Origin: Microbacterium hydrothermale
GTDB taxonomy: Bacteria; Actinomycetota; Actinomycetes; Actinomycetales; Microbacteriaceae
DNA: 64,000 nt
Assembly (NCBI RefSeq): GCF_004854025.1
Contig: NZ_STGM01000006.1
Coordinates: 124,001-188,000, forward strand
Direction: 5' to 3'
The notes beneath the pieces are model-generated. The model did no database searches, was not told the origin of the DNA, and worked only from the letters and a program-made list of their open reading frames with translations. How positions within the stretch are numbered: the stretch's first letter is position 1; each line of letters starts with the position of its first letter. Shown here one piece after another: positions 35,297 to 43,360 of this stretch. The translations under genes were made by a program, and so were the position numbers.

Positions 35297-36997
35297 ATGA
35301 TCCCCACGTCGTCCGCGTCCGCGACCGAGCGCTACCGCGCCGCCCGAGACGAACTCCTCGCCGCCCGCACCGACGCCGCGCGCGCCGCGTCGTTCGCCTG
35401 GCCGCGCTTCGAGGGGCCGTTCAACTGGGCGATCGACTGGTTCGACCCCATGGCGCGCGGCAACGACGCGACGGCGCTGATCGTCGTCGACGACGACGAG
35501 ACACACCACGAGCGCACTTTCGACGAGCTCGCGCGTCGCTCCGACCAGGTCGCGGCGTGGCTGTCGTCGCAGGGCGTCGCGCGCGGCGACGCCGTGCTCC
35601 TCATGCTCAACAACCAGGTCGAGCTGTGGGAGGCGATGCTCGCCATCATGAAGCTCGGCGGGGTCATCGCGCCCACGACCACCGCCCTCGGACGCGTCGA
35701 CCTCGGCGACCGCATCGCGCGCGCCGACATCCGCCACGTGGTCGTCGGGGCGGCCGACGCCGACAAGTTCGACGACCTCCCCGAGGGACTCGGCCGCATC
35801 GTCGTGGGCGGAACCCACCCGGGGTGGGTCTCGTACGACGACGCCTTCGCCCAGGATGCCGAGCCGGCGCGGCATCCGGGGACCACCGCCGACGAGCGGC
35901 TGCTGCTCTACTTCACCTCGGGCACGACGTCGAAGCCGAAGCTGGTCGAGCACACCCACGCGTCGTACCCGGTCGGCCACCTCAGCACCATGTACTGGCT
36001 GGGGCTGCAGCCGGGCGATGTGCACCTGGCGATCAGTTCGCCGGGGTGGGCGAAGCACGCGTGGAGCCTCTTCTTCGCGCCGTGGATCGCCGGCGCGACC
36101 GTGCTGGCGCTGAACTACTCGCGGTTCTCGGCGGAGCGACTGCTGACCGAACTCGAGAACGACCGGGTCACCACGTTCTGCGCGCCGCCGACGGTGTGGC
36201 GCATGCTCATCCAAGCCGACCTCACCGGACGCCGCGGGGCGCTGCGCGAGGTCGTGTCGGCGGGCGAGCCGCTCAACCCCGAGGTGATCGCCTCAGTGCA
36301 GCGCGCGTGGGGTCTCGACATCCGCGACGGGTATGGGCAGACCGAGATGACCGCGGTCGTGGCGAACACGCCCGGCGCCGATCTCGTGCCCGGGTCGATG
36401 GGGCGTCCGCTCCCGGGATGCCCGGTGGTGCTCGTCGACCCCGTCTCGGGGGAGCGCGCCGACGAGGGCGAGATCTGCATCGACCTGTCCGACCGCCCGG
36501 TCAATCTCATGACCGGATACGTGGGCGACGCCGAACGCAACGCCGAGGCGTTCGCCGACGGACTCTTCCACACGGGCGACGTCGCCCGCCGCGACGAGAC
36601 CGGCAGCATCACCTACATCGGGCGCACCGACGACGTCTTCAAGGCGTCGGACTACAAGATCAGTCCGTTCGAGCTCGAGAGCGTGCTCATCGAGCACCCC
36701 GCCGTCGTCGAGGCCGCGGTCGTCCCCGCCCCCGACGACCTGCGTCTGGCCGTGCCGAAGGCCTACATCGTGCTGGCGGGTGGGCACGAGGAGGGCGAAG
36801 AGGTCGCGCTCGACATCCTGCGTTTCGCCCGCGAGCGGCTCGCCCCCTTCCAGCGCGTGCGCCGTGTGGAGTTCTTCGACCTGCCCAAGACGATCTCGGG
36901 GAAGATCCGCCGCGTCGAACTGCGTCAGCGGGAAGAAGCCGTGTTCCGCGGCGAGGTGGTCTGCGTGGAATGGCGCGACGACTCCCTGCGCGGATGA
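35297..36997 (+). CDS. Acyl-CoA synthetase (AMP-forming, medium-chain/acetyl-CoA type)
   Basis: 566-aa ANL-superfamily enzyme that activates a carboxylic acid to its CoA thioester through an adenylate. A3 loop LYFTSGTTSKPKLVEHTH (about residue 205), A5 DGYGQTEMTAVV, A7 LFHTGDVARRDETG, A8 YIGRTDDVFKASDYKISPFE and A10 LPKTISGKIRRVELR with the catalytic Lys are all present. The pattern resembles ACSM-type medium-chain synthetases. GAAGGAG precedes the ATG by 4-5 nt. Its substrate is unknown. Confidence 0.92.
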   Translation: MIPTSSASATERYRAARDELLAARTDAARAASFAWPRFEGPFNWAIDWFDPMARGNDATALIVVDDDETHHERTFDELARRSDQVAAWLSSQGVARGDAVLLMLNNQVELWEAMLAIMKLGGVIAPTTTALGRVDLGDRIARADIRHVVVGAADADKFDDLPEGLGRIVVGGTHPGWVSYDDAFAQDAEPARHPGTTADERLLLYFTSGTTSKPKLVEHTHASYPVGHLSTMYWLGLQPGDVHLAISSPGWAKHAWSLFFAPWIAGATVLALNYSRFSAERLLTELENDRVTTFCAPPTVWRMLIQADLTGRRGALREVVSAGEPLNPEVIASVQRAWGLDIRDGYGQTEMTAVVANTPGADLVPGSMGRPLPGCPVVLVDPVSGERADEGEICIDLSDRPVNLMTGYVGDAERNAEAFADGLFHTGDVARRDETGSITYIGRTDDVFKASDYKISPFELESVLIEHPAVVEAAVVPAPDDLRLAVPKAYIVLAGGHEEGEEVALDILRFARERLAPFQRVRRVEFFDLPKTISGKIRRVELRQREEAVFRGEVVCVEWRDDSLRG

Positions 36998-37048
36998 CAC
37001 GGTCCGCAACCCCTCGCCTCACGCCCGTCCGCATGTGAGCATCGGTAC

Positions 37049-37189
37049 ATGGATCACGACAAGAAGCAGCCTTTCGAGAACCCCACCGTCGACGACGAGA
37101 GCGATATGCCGTCGCTGCAGGAGGAACGCAACGTGGGACGCGACACCGAGCGCGAGATCACCCAGATGATCAACGGCATCGAGGGCTGA
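37049..37189 (+). CDS. Small acidic protein (46 aa)
   Basis: A 46-codon frame starting MDHDKKQPFENPTVDDESD and ending MINGIEG. It is acidic, soluble, without Cys or membrane segment. I recognise no family. It is supported by its position: it ends 8 bp before the TTG start of the SGNH hydrolase, which suggests a coupled pair, and GC use at third positions fits coding. No clear ribosome-binding site is seen. Confidence 0.5.
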   Translation: MDHDKKQPFENPTVDDESDMPSLQEERNVGRDTEREITQMINGIEG

Positions 37190-37197
37190 GCCCCTCG

Positions 37198-37974
37198 TTG
37201 CGCCCCCGAGCGGCCTGGACGGTCGCGATCAGCGTCGTCGCGGTCGCGGCCGTCGTCGGCGTCGCCGCGGTGATGACCTCCGCGGCACGGGACGCGCCGG
37301 AGGCGGCGCCCGCGGCATCCGCGTCGACACGGCCCACCCCCGCGGCGTCGCGCACTCCGTCGCCGACCCCCACCCCGACCGCGACACCCACCCCGACCGC
37401 GCGGCCCGGGACGGTGCTCGTCGACCGTAAGAACGACGGCAGCGTCCGCATGCTGGTCGCAGGCGACTCCCTCACCGCCGGATTCTTCGCGACGACGAAG
37501 GATCAGGGCTTCATCCGACTCGTCGCGGACGACATCGGATCGGTCGACGTCACGGGCGCCGCGCAGGCGCAGCAGACGCTGTCGACCGTCGCGGCCGTCA
37601 CCGACGTCCCCTCCGACGTGGGGGTCGCCGTCGTCGAGCTCGGCACGAACGACGTCGGGGTGCCGACACCCCTCGCCGACTTCGAACAGCAGTACGCGAG
37701 CCTTCTCGATCGCATCCGATCGACGTCGCCGAAGGCCGGTTTGCTCTGCCTCGGCACCTGGACCGCCGACGGCGCGGCCTACGACGAGGTCATCGCGCGC
37801 TCGTGCGCGGCCCGCGCCGGCGTGTACGTCTCGCTCGCCGAGGCCTTCGCGACCGCGGAGTTCCACGGCCCCGCCGGGCGGGAGACGTTCGCCGGTGCCG
37901 GAGACGAATTCCACCCGAATGACGCGGGTCACCGGGCGATCGCGGATGCCGTTCTCGCGGCGTTGACGCACTGA
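37198..37974 (+). CDS. SGNH/GDSL-family hydrolase, membrane-anchored or secreted
   Basis: 258-aa predicted exported esterase-like protein. A helix near the N-terminus (AWTVAISVVAVAAVVGVAAVM) is followed by a Pro/Thr-rich linker (residues about 38-70). The SGNH domain follows: block I RMLVAGDSLTAGFF (catalytic Ser about residue 88), block III VVELGTNDVGV with the Asn, and block V DEFHPNDAGHRAIADA with Asp and His. A TTG start is unusual here and would lower expression or couple it to the small ORF 8 bp upstream. Substrate unknown; cell-wall or glycan ester hydrolysis is possible. Confidence 0.85.
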   Translation: MRPRAAWTVAISVVAVAAVVGVAAVMTSAARDAPEAAPAASASTRPTPAASRTPSPTPTPTATPTPTARPGTVLVDRKNDGSVRMLVAGDSLTAGFFATTKDQGFIRLVADDIGSVDVTGAAQAQQTLSTVAAVTDVPSDVGVAVVELGTNDVGVPTPLADFEQQYASLLDRIRSTSPKAGLLCLGTWTADGAAYDEVIARSCAARAGVYVSLAEAFATAEFHGPAGRETFAGAGDEFHPNDAGHRAIADAVLAALTH

Positions 37975-38011
37975 CGCGCGTCCGCGGCGCCCGGCGTGCG
38001 ACACTTCCGGG

Positions 38012-38419
38012 ATGGATGACGCACTCGATCCCGGTCCGTTCTTCCACGGCACCCGGGCGGCGCTCCGGGTGGGCGACCTCCTCACCCCCGGATTCCGGTC
38101 GAACTACCGCCCCGAGATCGTGATGAACCACGTGTATTTCACGGCGCTGCTCGACGGGGCCGGCATGGCGGCGGAGATCATCCCCGGTGGCGCACCGCCC
38201 CGCGTCTACGAGGTCGAACCGCTCGGACCCTTCGAGAACGATCCGAACGTCACCGACAAGAAGTACCCCGGCAATCCGACCCGGTCGTTCCGCACCACGG
38301 CATCCCTCCGGATCGTCGCGGAGCGCGACGACTGGACGCGTCTGACGCCGGAGGCTCTGGCGCTCTGGCGCGAGCGTCTGGCGAAGATGCGCGACGAGAA
38401 CGCCGAGATCATCAACTGA
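38012..38419 (+). CDS. arr: NAD+-rifampin ADP-ribosyltransferase Arr
   Basis: 135-aa enzyme that ADP-ribosylates rifamycins at a hydroxyl and so inactivates them. It matches the Arr family over the whole length: GPFFHGTRAALRVGDLLTPGFRSNY, NHVYFTALLDGAGMAAEI, PPRVYEVEPLGPFENDPNVTDKKYPGNPTRSFR and LRIVAERDDW. Family members are 130-145 aa. The ATG has no strong ribosome-binding site. No rifamycin-associated element (RAE) is apparent upstream. Such chromosomal copies are common in actinobacteria and give intrinsic rifampin tolerance. Confidence 0.93.
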   Translation: MDDALDPGPFFHGTRAALRVGDLLTPGFRSNYRPEIVMNHVYFTALLDGAGMAAEIIPGGAPPRVYEVEPLGPFENDPNVTDKKYPGNPTRSFRTTASLRIVAERDDWTRLTPEALALWRERLAKMRDENAEIIN

Positions 38420-38442
38420 CGGACGGCTCGAACGGGCGGCCC

Positions 38443-38463
38443 GACCCCGCCGCGGGCGGGGTC
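38443..38463. terminator. Hairpin between convergent arr and zinc-ribbon genes
   Basis: GACCCCGCC-GCG-GGCGGGGTC is a perfect 9-bp stem with a 3-nt loop; its right arm touches the stop codon of the minus-strand gene. Confidence 0.6.
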
Positions 38464-38599
38464 ACACCGGCTCGGTCGTCCGGATGAGACCGCAGTTCAC
38501 GCACGACCACGCGACGAGGAAGCGCTCGTCGTCGAGGATCTCGAAGCGCAGGGGATCGCCGCACGTCGGGCACGTGAGGGGGTCGAGCGGTCTGCTCAT
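38462..38599 (-). CDS. Small zinc-ribbon protein (45 aa)
   Basis: 45-aa protein with two CxxC knuckles, LTCPTCGDPL and WSCVNCGLIRT, about 21 residues apart: a minimal zinc ribbon. It starts inside the stop of the DHFR-like gene (ATGA overlap), so it is co-translated with it. Its role is unknown; such ribbons bind nucleic acid or act as structural partners. Confidence 0.7.
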   Translation of the reverse strand: MSRPLDPLTCPTCGDPLRFEILDDERFLVAWSCVNCGLIRTTEPV

Positions 38600-39237
38600 C
38601 GCGCGAACGTCACGTGGATCACGCCGCTCTCCGCGACCTCGGAGGTGACGGAGTAGCCGGTGTCGAGACCGGGAAGGTCGTCCCACAGGCGACCGCCGCG
38701 GCCGAGGACGACGGGGCGAACAGCGACGTGCAGACGGTCGACGAGGCCGCCGGCCAGGGCGGCGCGGACGGTTGACAGCCCGCCGCCCACGCGCACGTCG
38801 GCGCCGCCGGCGAGCTCGCGCGCTCGGGCGACGGCATCCGCGATCCCCTCCGCGGAGAACTCGAAACGCGTGCCGTTGGCGAAGGAGATCGGTGTGCGCG
38901 GGCGGTGCGTCAGCACGATGACCGGCACGCGGAAGGGCGGCTCGTCGCCCCACCATCCGCGCCAGTCGGGGTCGTCGGGGAAGGAATGAAGGCCGAACAT
39001 CGCCGCCCCCATGATCTCCGCGCCGACGCCCTCGAAGTACGCGGCGGCGTAGCGGTCGTCGACGCCGGTTGTACCCGCACCCGAGTTGTCGCCGAACACC
39101 CGCGCACGGAACGTGCGCGTCGCCATGTAATCCTCGACGAGCCGTTCCCAGTCGGCACCCATGGGGTTCTCGGGGGTGGGACCAGCGGGCGCGGCGACGC
39201 CGTCGAGGGAGATGTTCAGATCGACGCGGACGGCCAT
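38596..39237 (-). CDS. Dihydrofolate reductase-like (RibD C-terminal) protein
   Basis: 213-aa member of the DHFR/RibD C-terminal family. The start MAVRVDLNISLDGVAA is the family's N-terminal strand, followed by GAEIMGAAMFG, PPFRVPVIVLTHRPRTPI, and the NADPH-binding ADVRVGGGLSTVRAALAGGLVDRLHVAVRPVVLGRGGRLW. It is a stand-alone reductase of unknown substrate, not the folate DHFR proper. It is upstream of and overlaps the zinc-ribbon gene. Confidence 0.88.
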   Translation of the reverse strand: MAVRVDLNISLDGVAAPAGPTPENPMGADWERLVEDYMATRTFRARVFGDNSGAGTTGVDDRYAAAYFEGVGAEIMGAAMFGLHSFPDDPDWRGWWGDEPPFRVPVIVLTHRPRTPISFANGTRFEFSAEGIADAVARARELAGGADVRVGGGLSTVRAALAGGLVDRLHVAVRPVVLGRGGRLWDDLPGLDTGYSVTSEVAESGVIHVTFAR

Positions 39238-39260
39238 GGGCTGATCCTCCTGCGACCGGG

Positions 39261-39749
39261 TCAGCGGTAGTTCGTAAACTGCAGGTCGACGTCGAGGTCG
39301 GCGGCCTTGAGCAGGCGCTGCACCTCCTGCAGGTCGTCGCGGGACTTGGACTGAACGCGCAGTTCGTCACCCTGGATCTGCGACTTCACGCCCTTGGGGC
39401 CCTCGTCGCGGATGATCTTGCCGATCTTCTTCGCGTTCTCCTGCGAGATGCCCTCCTTCAGCGTGGAGGTGATGCGGTACTCCTTGCCGCTCTGCACCGG
39501 CTCGCCGCTCTCGAGGCTCTTCAGCGAGATGCCGCGCTTGATGAGCTTGGTCTGGAAGACGTCGAGCACGGCGTTCGCGCGCTCTTCGGAGTTCGCCTTG
39601 ATGACGATCGACTCGCCGCTCCACGCGATGGAGGCGTCGGTGCCCTTGAAGTCGTAGCGCTGCTCGACCTCTTTGTGCGCCTGGTTGAGGGCGTTGTCGG
39701 CTTCCTGCCGGTCGATCTTGGAGACGATGTCAAACGATGAGTCAGCCAT
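39261..39749 (-). CDS. yajQ: YajQ-family cyclic-di-GMP/nucleotide-binding protein
   Basis: 162-aa protein with the YajQ pattern from end to end: [96 protein letters not shown] and the final [18 protein letters not shown]. The family has two ferredoxin-like folds and in some bacteria binds cyclic di-GMP; its role in actinobacteria is unclear. Confidence 0.95.
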   Translation of the reverse strand: MADSSFDIVSKIDRQEADNALNQAHKEVEQRYDFKGTDASIAWSGESIVIKANSEERANAVLDVFQTKLIKRGISLKSLESGEPVQSGKEYRITSTLKEGISQENAKKIGKIIRDEGPKGVKSQIQGDELRVQSKSRDDLQEVQRLLKAADLDVDLQFTNYR

Positions 39750-39854
39750 GACTCAAAGGTACCGGCGTCGAGCGGCGGCGTGCCGGGCTGGACGCCGTGT
39801 CCCCGGAACGCGCCGCGCCTCGACACCGCGCGCCGTCGCGCCTAGCGTCGAGTG

Positions 39855-40334
39855 ATGGCCGTGCGTGGAAAGACCCTCGTCGTGACCGTTCTCGCCCTGG
39901 TGGCGATGGGTGCCGCGGGCTGCGCCCCCGAGGCGGAGCCGACGACCCCGCCTTCCGCGGTGCCCTCCCCGACGGCGGATCGGCCGACCCCGCTCGCGTA
40001 CGCCGTGCCGTCCCCGGGCCCCTCCGAGGTCGCCCGCGCCGTATACGAGCTCGTCGAGGGAGTGAACACCACCGACACCGTGGTATCGGACGCGTTCGAG
40101 GCGGGCGATGCGCTGACGGTCGAGGGGCAGTGCGAGGGCGGGCAGGCGATGACGTACGCGCTGCGCGACTCGACGCCCGAAGGGGAGGGGGCCGTGCTGA
40201 CGAGCGGCACCTTCGCGTGCGACTCGCCGGCGCCGCAGGGCAACACCTATGCCGTCGGGCTGTCGGGCACGGTGCAAGTCGTCCTCACGGTCGATTCCGA
40301 CACGGAGCGCGCCTGGGTGACGGTGACGAAGTGA
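39855..40334 (+). CDS. Putative lipoprotein, unknown function
   Basis: 159-aa predicted lipoprotein. The signal MAVRGKTLVVTVLALVAMG ends in the lipobox GAAGC. A Pro/Thr/Ser linker (residues about 25-55) leads to a small beta domain with one further Cys pair (EGQCEGGQ and TFACDSPA). I do not recognise the domain. TAGCGT at 39843 lies 6 nt before the ATG at 39855, which decides against the GTG at 39852. It is divergent to yajQ. Confidence 0.75.
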   Translation: MAVRGKTLVVTVLALVAMGAAGCAPEAEPTTPPSAVPSPTADRPTPLAYAVPSPGPSEVARAVYELVEGVNTTDTVVSDAFEAGDALTVEGQCEGGQAMTYALRDSTPEGEGAVLTSGTFACDSPAPQGNTYAVGLSGTVQVVLTVDSDTERAWVTVTK

Positions 40335-40380
40335 GGCCGACGGGCGCCACGGTCCCGCGTCGCTCGTAGACTCGGATGCC

Positions 40381-40881
40381 ATGCGAGCACTCACCGAAGA
40401 CGAGGTCAGGGACGCGTTCGTCAACGCCACCCCCGACGAGCTGCGGATCATCGCCCTTCCCCATGACTTCCTGCTGGCGGACTGGGATCACCTCGACTTC
40501 CTCGCCTGGCGCGATCCGCGCACGCGCGGACGCGGCTACGTGCTGACCGAGCACGAGGGGCAGCCGACCGCCGTGGTGCTGCGTGCCGCCGAGGGACAGT
40601 CCCGCGCCCGCTCCGCGATGTGCAATCTCTGCCACACGATGCAGCCCGGCGACCAGGTGTCGCTCTTCACCGCTCGCAAGGCCGGAGAGGCGGGGGAGCA
40701 CGGCGACACCGTCGGCACCTACATTTGCGCCGACCTCTCCTGCCACGAGACGGTGCGCCTGGCCGCCCCGCTCGCCCCGAGCGAGATCCGCGCGAGTGTC
40801 GACCGCAAGATCGACGGCACCAAGCGTCGCACCGAGGAGTTCGTCTCGCGCGTGCTCGACGCGGCGGAGGTGACCCGGTGA
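40381..40881 (+). CDS. FBP-domain protein (FusB-like, EF-G-binding type)
   Basis: 166-aa protein with the FBP C-terminal zinc finger: SAMCNLCHTMQPGDQVSLFTARKAG, then GTYICADLSCHETVRLA, giving Cys/Cys/Cys/Cys ligands, and the end RKIDGTKRRTEEFVSRVL. The related FusB/FusC proteins bind elongation factor G and rescue it from fusidic acid. Whether this one gives resistance is not known. TAGACT is 8 nt before the ATG. Its stop overlaps the PfkB start (GTGA). Confidence 0.87.
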   Translation: MRALTEDEVRDAFVNATPDELRIIALPHDFLLADWDHLDFLAWRDPRTRGRGYVLTEHEGQPTAVVLRAAEGQSRARSAMCNLCHTMQPGDQVSLFTARKAGEAGEHGDTVGTYICADLSCHETVRLAAPLAPSEIRASVDRKIDGTKRRTEEFVSRVLDAAEVTR

Positions 40882-41759
40882 CCGGTCGGGTGGTCGTCAT
40901 CGGCGACGCCCTCATCGACGAGCTGCGCGACGAGACCGGCGTGCGCGAGTTCGTCGGGGGCGCCGGACTCAACGTGGCCGTGGGTCTCTCGCGGCTCGGG
41001 GTGCCGGCATCCCTCATCGCCATGGTCGGCGACGACGAGGCGGGGGAGCAGATCCGCCGCTACCTCGACGAGTACGATGTCGAGCTGCTCGTGAGCCCGT
41101 CGGAGCACGGCACCTCGCGCGCGGTCAGCACGCGCTCTGCGGGCGGCGAACCCGAGTACGTGTTCAACGAGGCCGCCCAGAACCGCCGCGTCTCCTACGG
41201 AGACGTCGAGCGCGCGGCGATCGCCGCCGCCCCCATGGTCGTCGTCAGCTGCTTCCCGTTCGACGACCGCGAGCAGACCGACCTGCTCATCGACGCCACG
41301 GCATCTCCGTCGACGCCCCTCGCGATCGACCCGAACCCGCGCAGCGGCATGCTGCACGACCGGGCCGAGTTCGTCCGCGGCTTCGAGAAGGCGGCATCCG
41401 GAGCCCTTCTCGTCAAGGTCGGCGAGGACGACGCGCACCTGCTCTACGACGCTCCGCTCGAGCACCTGCGCGAGAAGCTGATCGGTCTCGGCGTGGGCGC
41501 GGTGCTCGCGACCTACGGCGCGGGCGGGGCGGCGATCGACGCCGGCGGCACGTCGGTGTCGCGGGGCATCTCCGACCTTCCGGGCCGGATCGTCGACACG
41601 ATGGGTGGGGGTGACGCGGTGCTCGCGACGACCGCCGCCCTCGTGCGCGATCGGCTGCCCGAGACGGCGCAGGAGTGGGATGCCGTGCTCTCTCGCGCCA
41701 TGGACGTGGCGGCGGCGACCTGCCGGCGCGAGGGCGCGCTGCTGCGCACGCCCGCCTGA
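40878..41759 (+). CDS. PfkB-family sugar kinase
   Basis: 293-aa ribokinase-like kinase. The N-terminal sugar-site motif is FVGGAGLNVAVGLSRLG (about residue 28), and the C-terminal anion-hole motif, normally DTxGAGD, reads DTMGGGDAVLATTAAL, with the catalytic Asp kept and an Ala-to-Gly change. ALLVKVGEDDAHLLY and VLATYGAGGAAI flank the ATP site. Substrate (ribose, fructose or a nucleoside) is undecided. GTG start overlaps the FBP stop by 4 bp. Confidence 0.9.
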   Translation: MTGRVVVIGDALIDELRDETGVREFVGGAGLNVAVGLSRLGVPASLIAMVGDDEAGEQIRRYLDEYDVELLVSPSEHGTSRAVSTRSAGGEPEYVFNEAAQNRRVSYGDVERAAIAAAPMVVVSCFPFDDREQTDLLIDATASPSTPLAIDPNPRSGMLHDRAEFVRGFEKAASGALLVKVGEDDAHLLYDAPLEHLREKLIGLGVGAVLATYGAGGAAIDAGGTSVSRGISDLPGRIVDTMGGGDAVLATTAALVRDRLPETAQEWDAVLSRAMDVAAATCRREGALLRTPA

Positions 41760-41778
41760 AGACAACACGCTGCGTGGT

Positions 41779-41807
41779 TTGAGGCACCCCTCCGGGGATA
41801 GTAGAGT
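41779..41807 (+). promoter_or_regulatory. Promoter of tRNA-Tyr
   Basis: TTGAGG, an exact 17-bp spacer and TAGAGT, about 50 bp before the tRNA 5' end. Confidence 0.65.
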
Positions 41808-41856
41808 GGTTTCTCGCGCCTCTGGTCGACTGTGAAAGCCGGGCGGGTGCGCATCT

Positions 41857-41938
41857 GGCGAGTTACCCAAGCGGCCAAAGGGATCTGACTGTAAATCAGA
41901 CTGCATTGCATTCGGGGGTTCGAATCCCTCACTCGCCA
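41857..41938 (+). tRNA. tRNA-Tyr (GTA)
   Basis: Class II tRNA of 82 nt. Acceptor GGCGAGT pairs with ACTCGCC, the anticodon loop is CTGTAAA with GTA at 41891-41893, a long variable arm (TGCATTGCATT region) and the T-loop GGTTCGAATCC follow. Discriminator A; CCA is not fully encoded. Confidence 0.96.
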
Positions 41939-41948
41939 CCGGAAGAAG

Positions 41949-41988
41949 GAGGCCCGGTTTCTCACCGAAGAACGAGAAACCGGGCCTC
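41949..41988 (+). terminator. Strong terminator after tRNA-Tyr
   Basis: GAGGCCCGGTTTCTC (41949-41963) and its exact 15-bp complement (41974-41988) with a 10-nt loop. The remaining stretch to 42274 has no gene or repeat that I can support. Confidence 0.85.
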
Positions 41989-42274
41989 TGGCGTTGTCTG
42001 TGTTCATGACCGCTGACCGGCATCGAACGCCGTGACGCCCGCACTCGAGCTCGGGCCGGGCCCGGTTGCGCGCGCGTGCTGACCGAGCGACCGCAGTCTC
42101 CGGCGGGGCGGCCGTCATCGTCCGGCGTTCAAGACGACCTCTGCTCGTGTCGACGTGGCGCATCGGGTCGAATGGTCCTCGTAGGGCGGTTCGACTCGAT
42201 GGCGGCGTCATGAGTGGGCTGGACAGCGAGAAGGCGGTGCGCCGCAACGCGCACCGCCTCGTGATTCTTCGCGT

Positions 42275-42436
42275 TCATCTCGGCGACGTCGGTCTCGCTG
42301 TGTGGGGCGAGCTCCCCTGCGCGCGCTCACGCCGGGCCGTGCGCCAGCGCCGGATCGCATACACGATGCCGGCGACGAGCGCGGCGACGATGATGAGGGA
42401 GATGATGAAATTCACCATCGTGAAGTTGTCCATCAT
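42275..42436 (-). CDS. Small single-helix membrane protein (53 aa)
   Basis: 53-aa protein with one membrane helix at residues 7-27 (MVNFIISLIIVAALVAGIVYA), then a basic patch RRWRTARRERAQ and a polar tail; N-out topology by the positive-inside rule. A strong ribosome-binding site (AAGGAGG, 6 nt) supports the ATG at 42436. It lies 10 bp downstream of the secreted-protein gene on the same strand, so the two are an operon. Function unknown. Confidence 0.7.
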   Translation of the reverse strand: MMDNFTMVNFIISLIIVAALVAGIVYAIRRWRTARRERAQGSSPHTARPTSPR

Positions 42437-42446
42437 GGCTTCCTCC

Positions 42447-43085
42447 TTAGGACGAGACCTGGAAGGTGCCCGAGGCGGTGCGGAAAGTCGCGTTCGCTGT
42501 GATCGTGGAATAGACCACGAAAGCGCTGTAACGCTTGTCGACGCCCATGGACGACGTCGAACCTGAGTTCGTCTGGCAGGGGTCGTCGGAGTAGACGAGG
42601 CCCACACCGCTCTGACCGACCGTTCCGTATGCGCGGACGTTGAAGCACGTCGTGATCTCCTCGACGTTCGTCGATCCGGTGGCGTTCAGCTGGCCGTTGT
42701 AGCCGTTGTCGACGGAGAACTCCGCGTTGTCCAGATACATCGAGCCGCTGATAGCACCTGTGCCGCCGGCGCCCGATCCGTTCGCGCTGAAATCACCGCC
42801 GTGCACGGCCATCGTCGATATCGCACCTTCGACAGGTGCCTTGCTCGCGTAGAGCGTGACGAATTCGGCGTCGGCGGGCGCGAGCTCCACTCCGACTTCG
42901 GTGTAGCGAGCGTTCAGCAGCTGAGTGCGCTCTCTCACCTGCTGCGCGTCGAGATTCTGGTTCTCGGCGAACTGCGCATCGCCGGCTGCCGTGATCTCGA
43001 CGGCGTTGGCGGCCGGCGCGGATACGCCAACGAGCAGCGCTGCTGCACTGGCGGCGAGTACGGTCTTCATCTTCCACTTCGACAT
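42447..43085 (-). CDS. Secreted protein of unknown function (212 aa)
   Basis: A Sec signal peptide (KMKTVLAASAAALLVGVSAPAANA, cleavage after residue 28) precedes about 184 mature residues, low in charge and rich in Gly, Ser, Thr, Asn and Val, probably beta-structured. Two Cys (TTCFNVRAYG and DDPCQTN) may form a disulfide. The start follows GGGA by about 6 nt. I recognise no domain. It is less GC-rich than the neighbours. With the downstream small membrane protein it may form an envelope pair. Confidence 0.75.
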   Translation of the reverse strand: MSKWKMKTVLAASAAALLVGVSAPAANAVEITAAGDAQFAENQNLDAQQVRERTQLLNARYTEVGVELAPADAEFVTLYASKAPVEGAISTMAVHGGDFSANGSGAGGTGAISGSMYLDNAEFSVDNGYNGQLNATGSTNVEEITTCFNVRAYGTVGQSGVGLVYSDDPCQTNSGSTSSMGVDKRYSAFVVYSTITANATFRTASGTFQVSS

Positions 43086-43360
43086 GAGGTATCCCTTTCT
43101 GCTCCGTTGCCCCGAAGGACCGATGTACTCCACTTCGACCATCCCGTGGCGGGCCCCCGCCCTGTCAAGGGAACGCCTTTCCTGCACACCTGACTGTCAG
43201 AAAGCCTCATCCGAGAGAACGCCCGCTCTTGTCGGGGTCGGGCCGGCGTTCACCGGCGTCACGAGGAGCGTGGAAAAATCGCGTGGAGGGGGTCTCCCGT
43301 GGAGGGGTTTCCTTTGTCCTCGTCTCTGCACGGCACTCCCGGGAAGGACGCGCTCGCTCC

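Noticed and set aside
37975..38011. Rifamycin-associated element upstream of arr
   Set aside because: The 37-bp gap has no sequence resembling the RAE inverted repeat.
42066..42566. 166-codon plus-strand frame
   Set aside because: It runs antisense over two minus-strand genes with ribosome-binding sites and a signal peptide, and has no recognisable domain.
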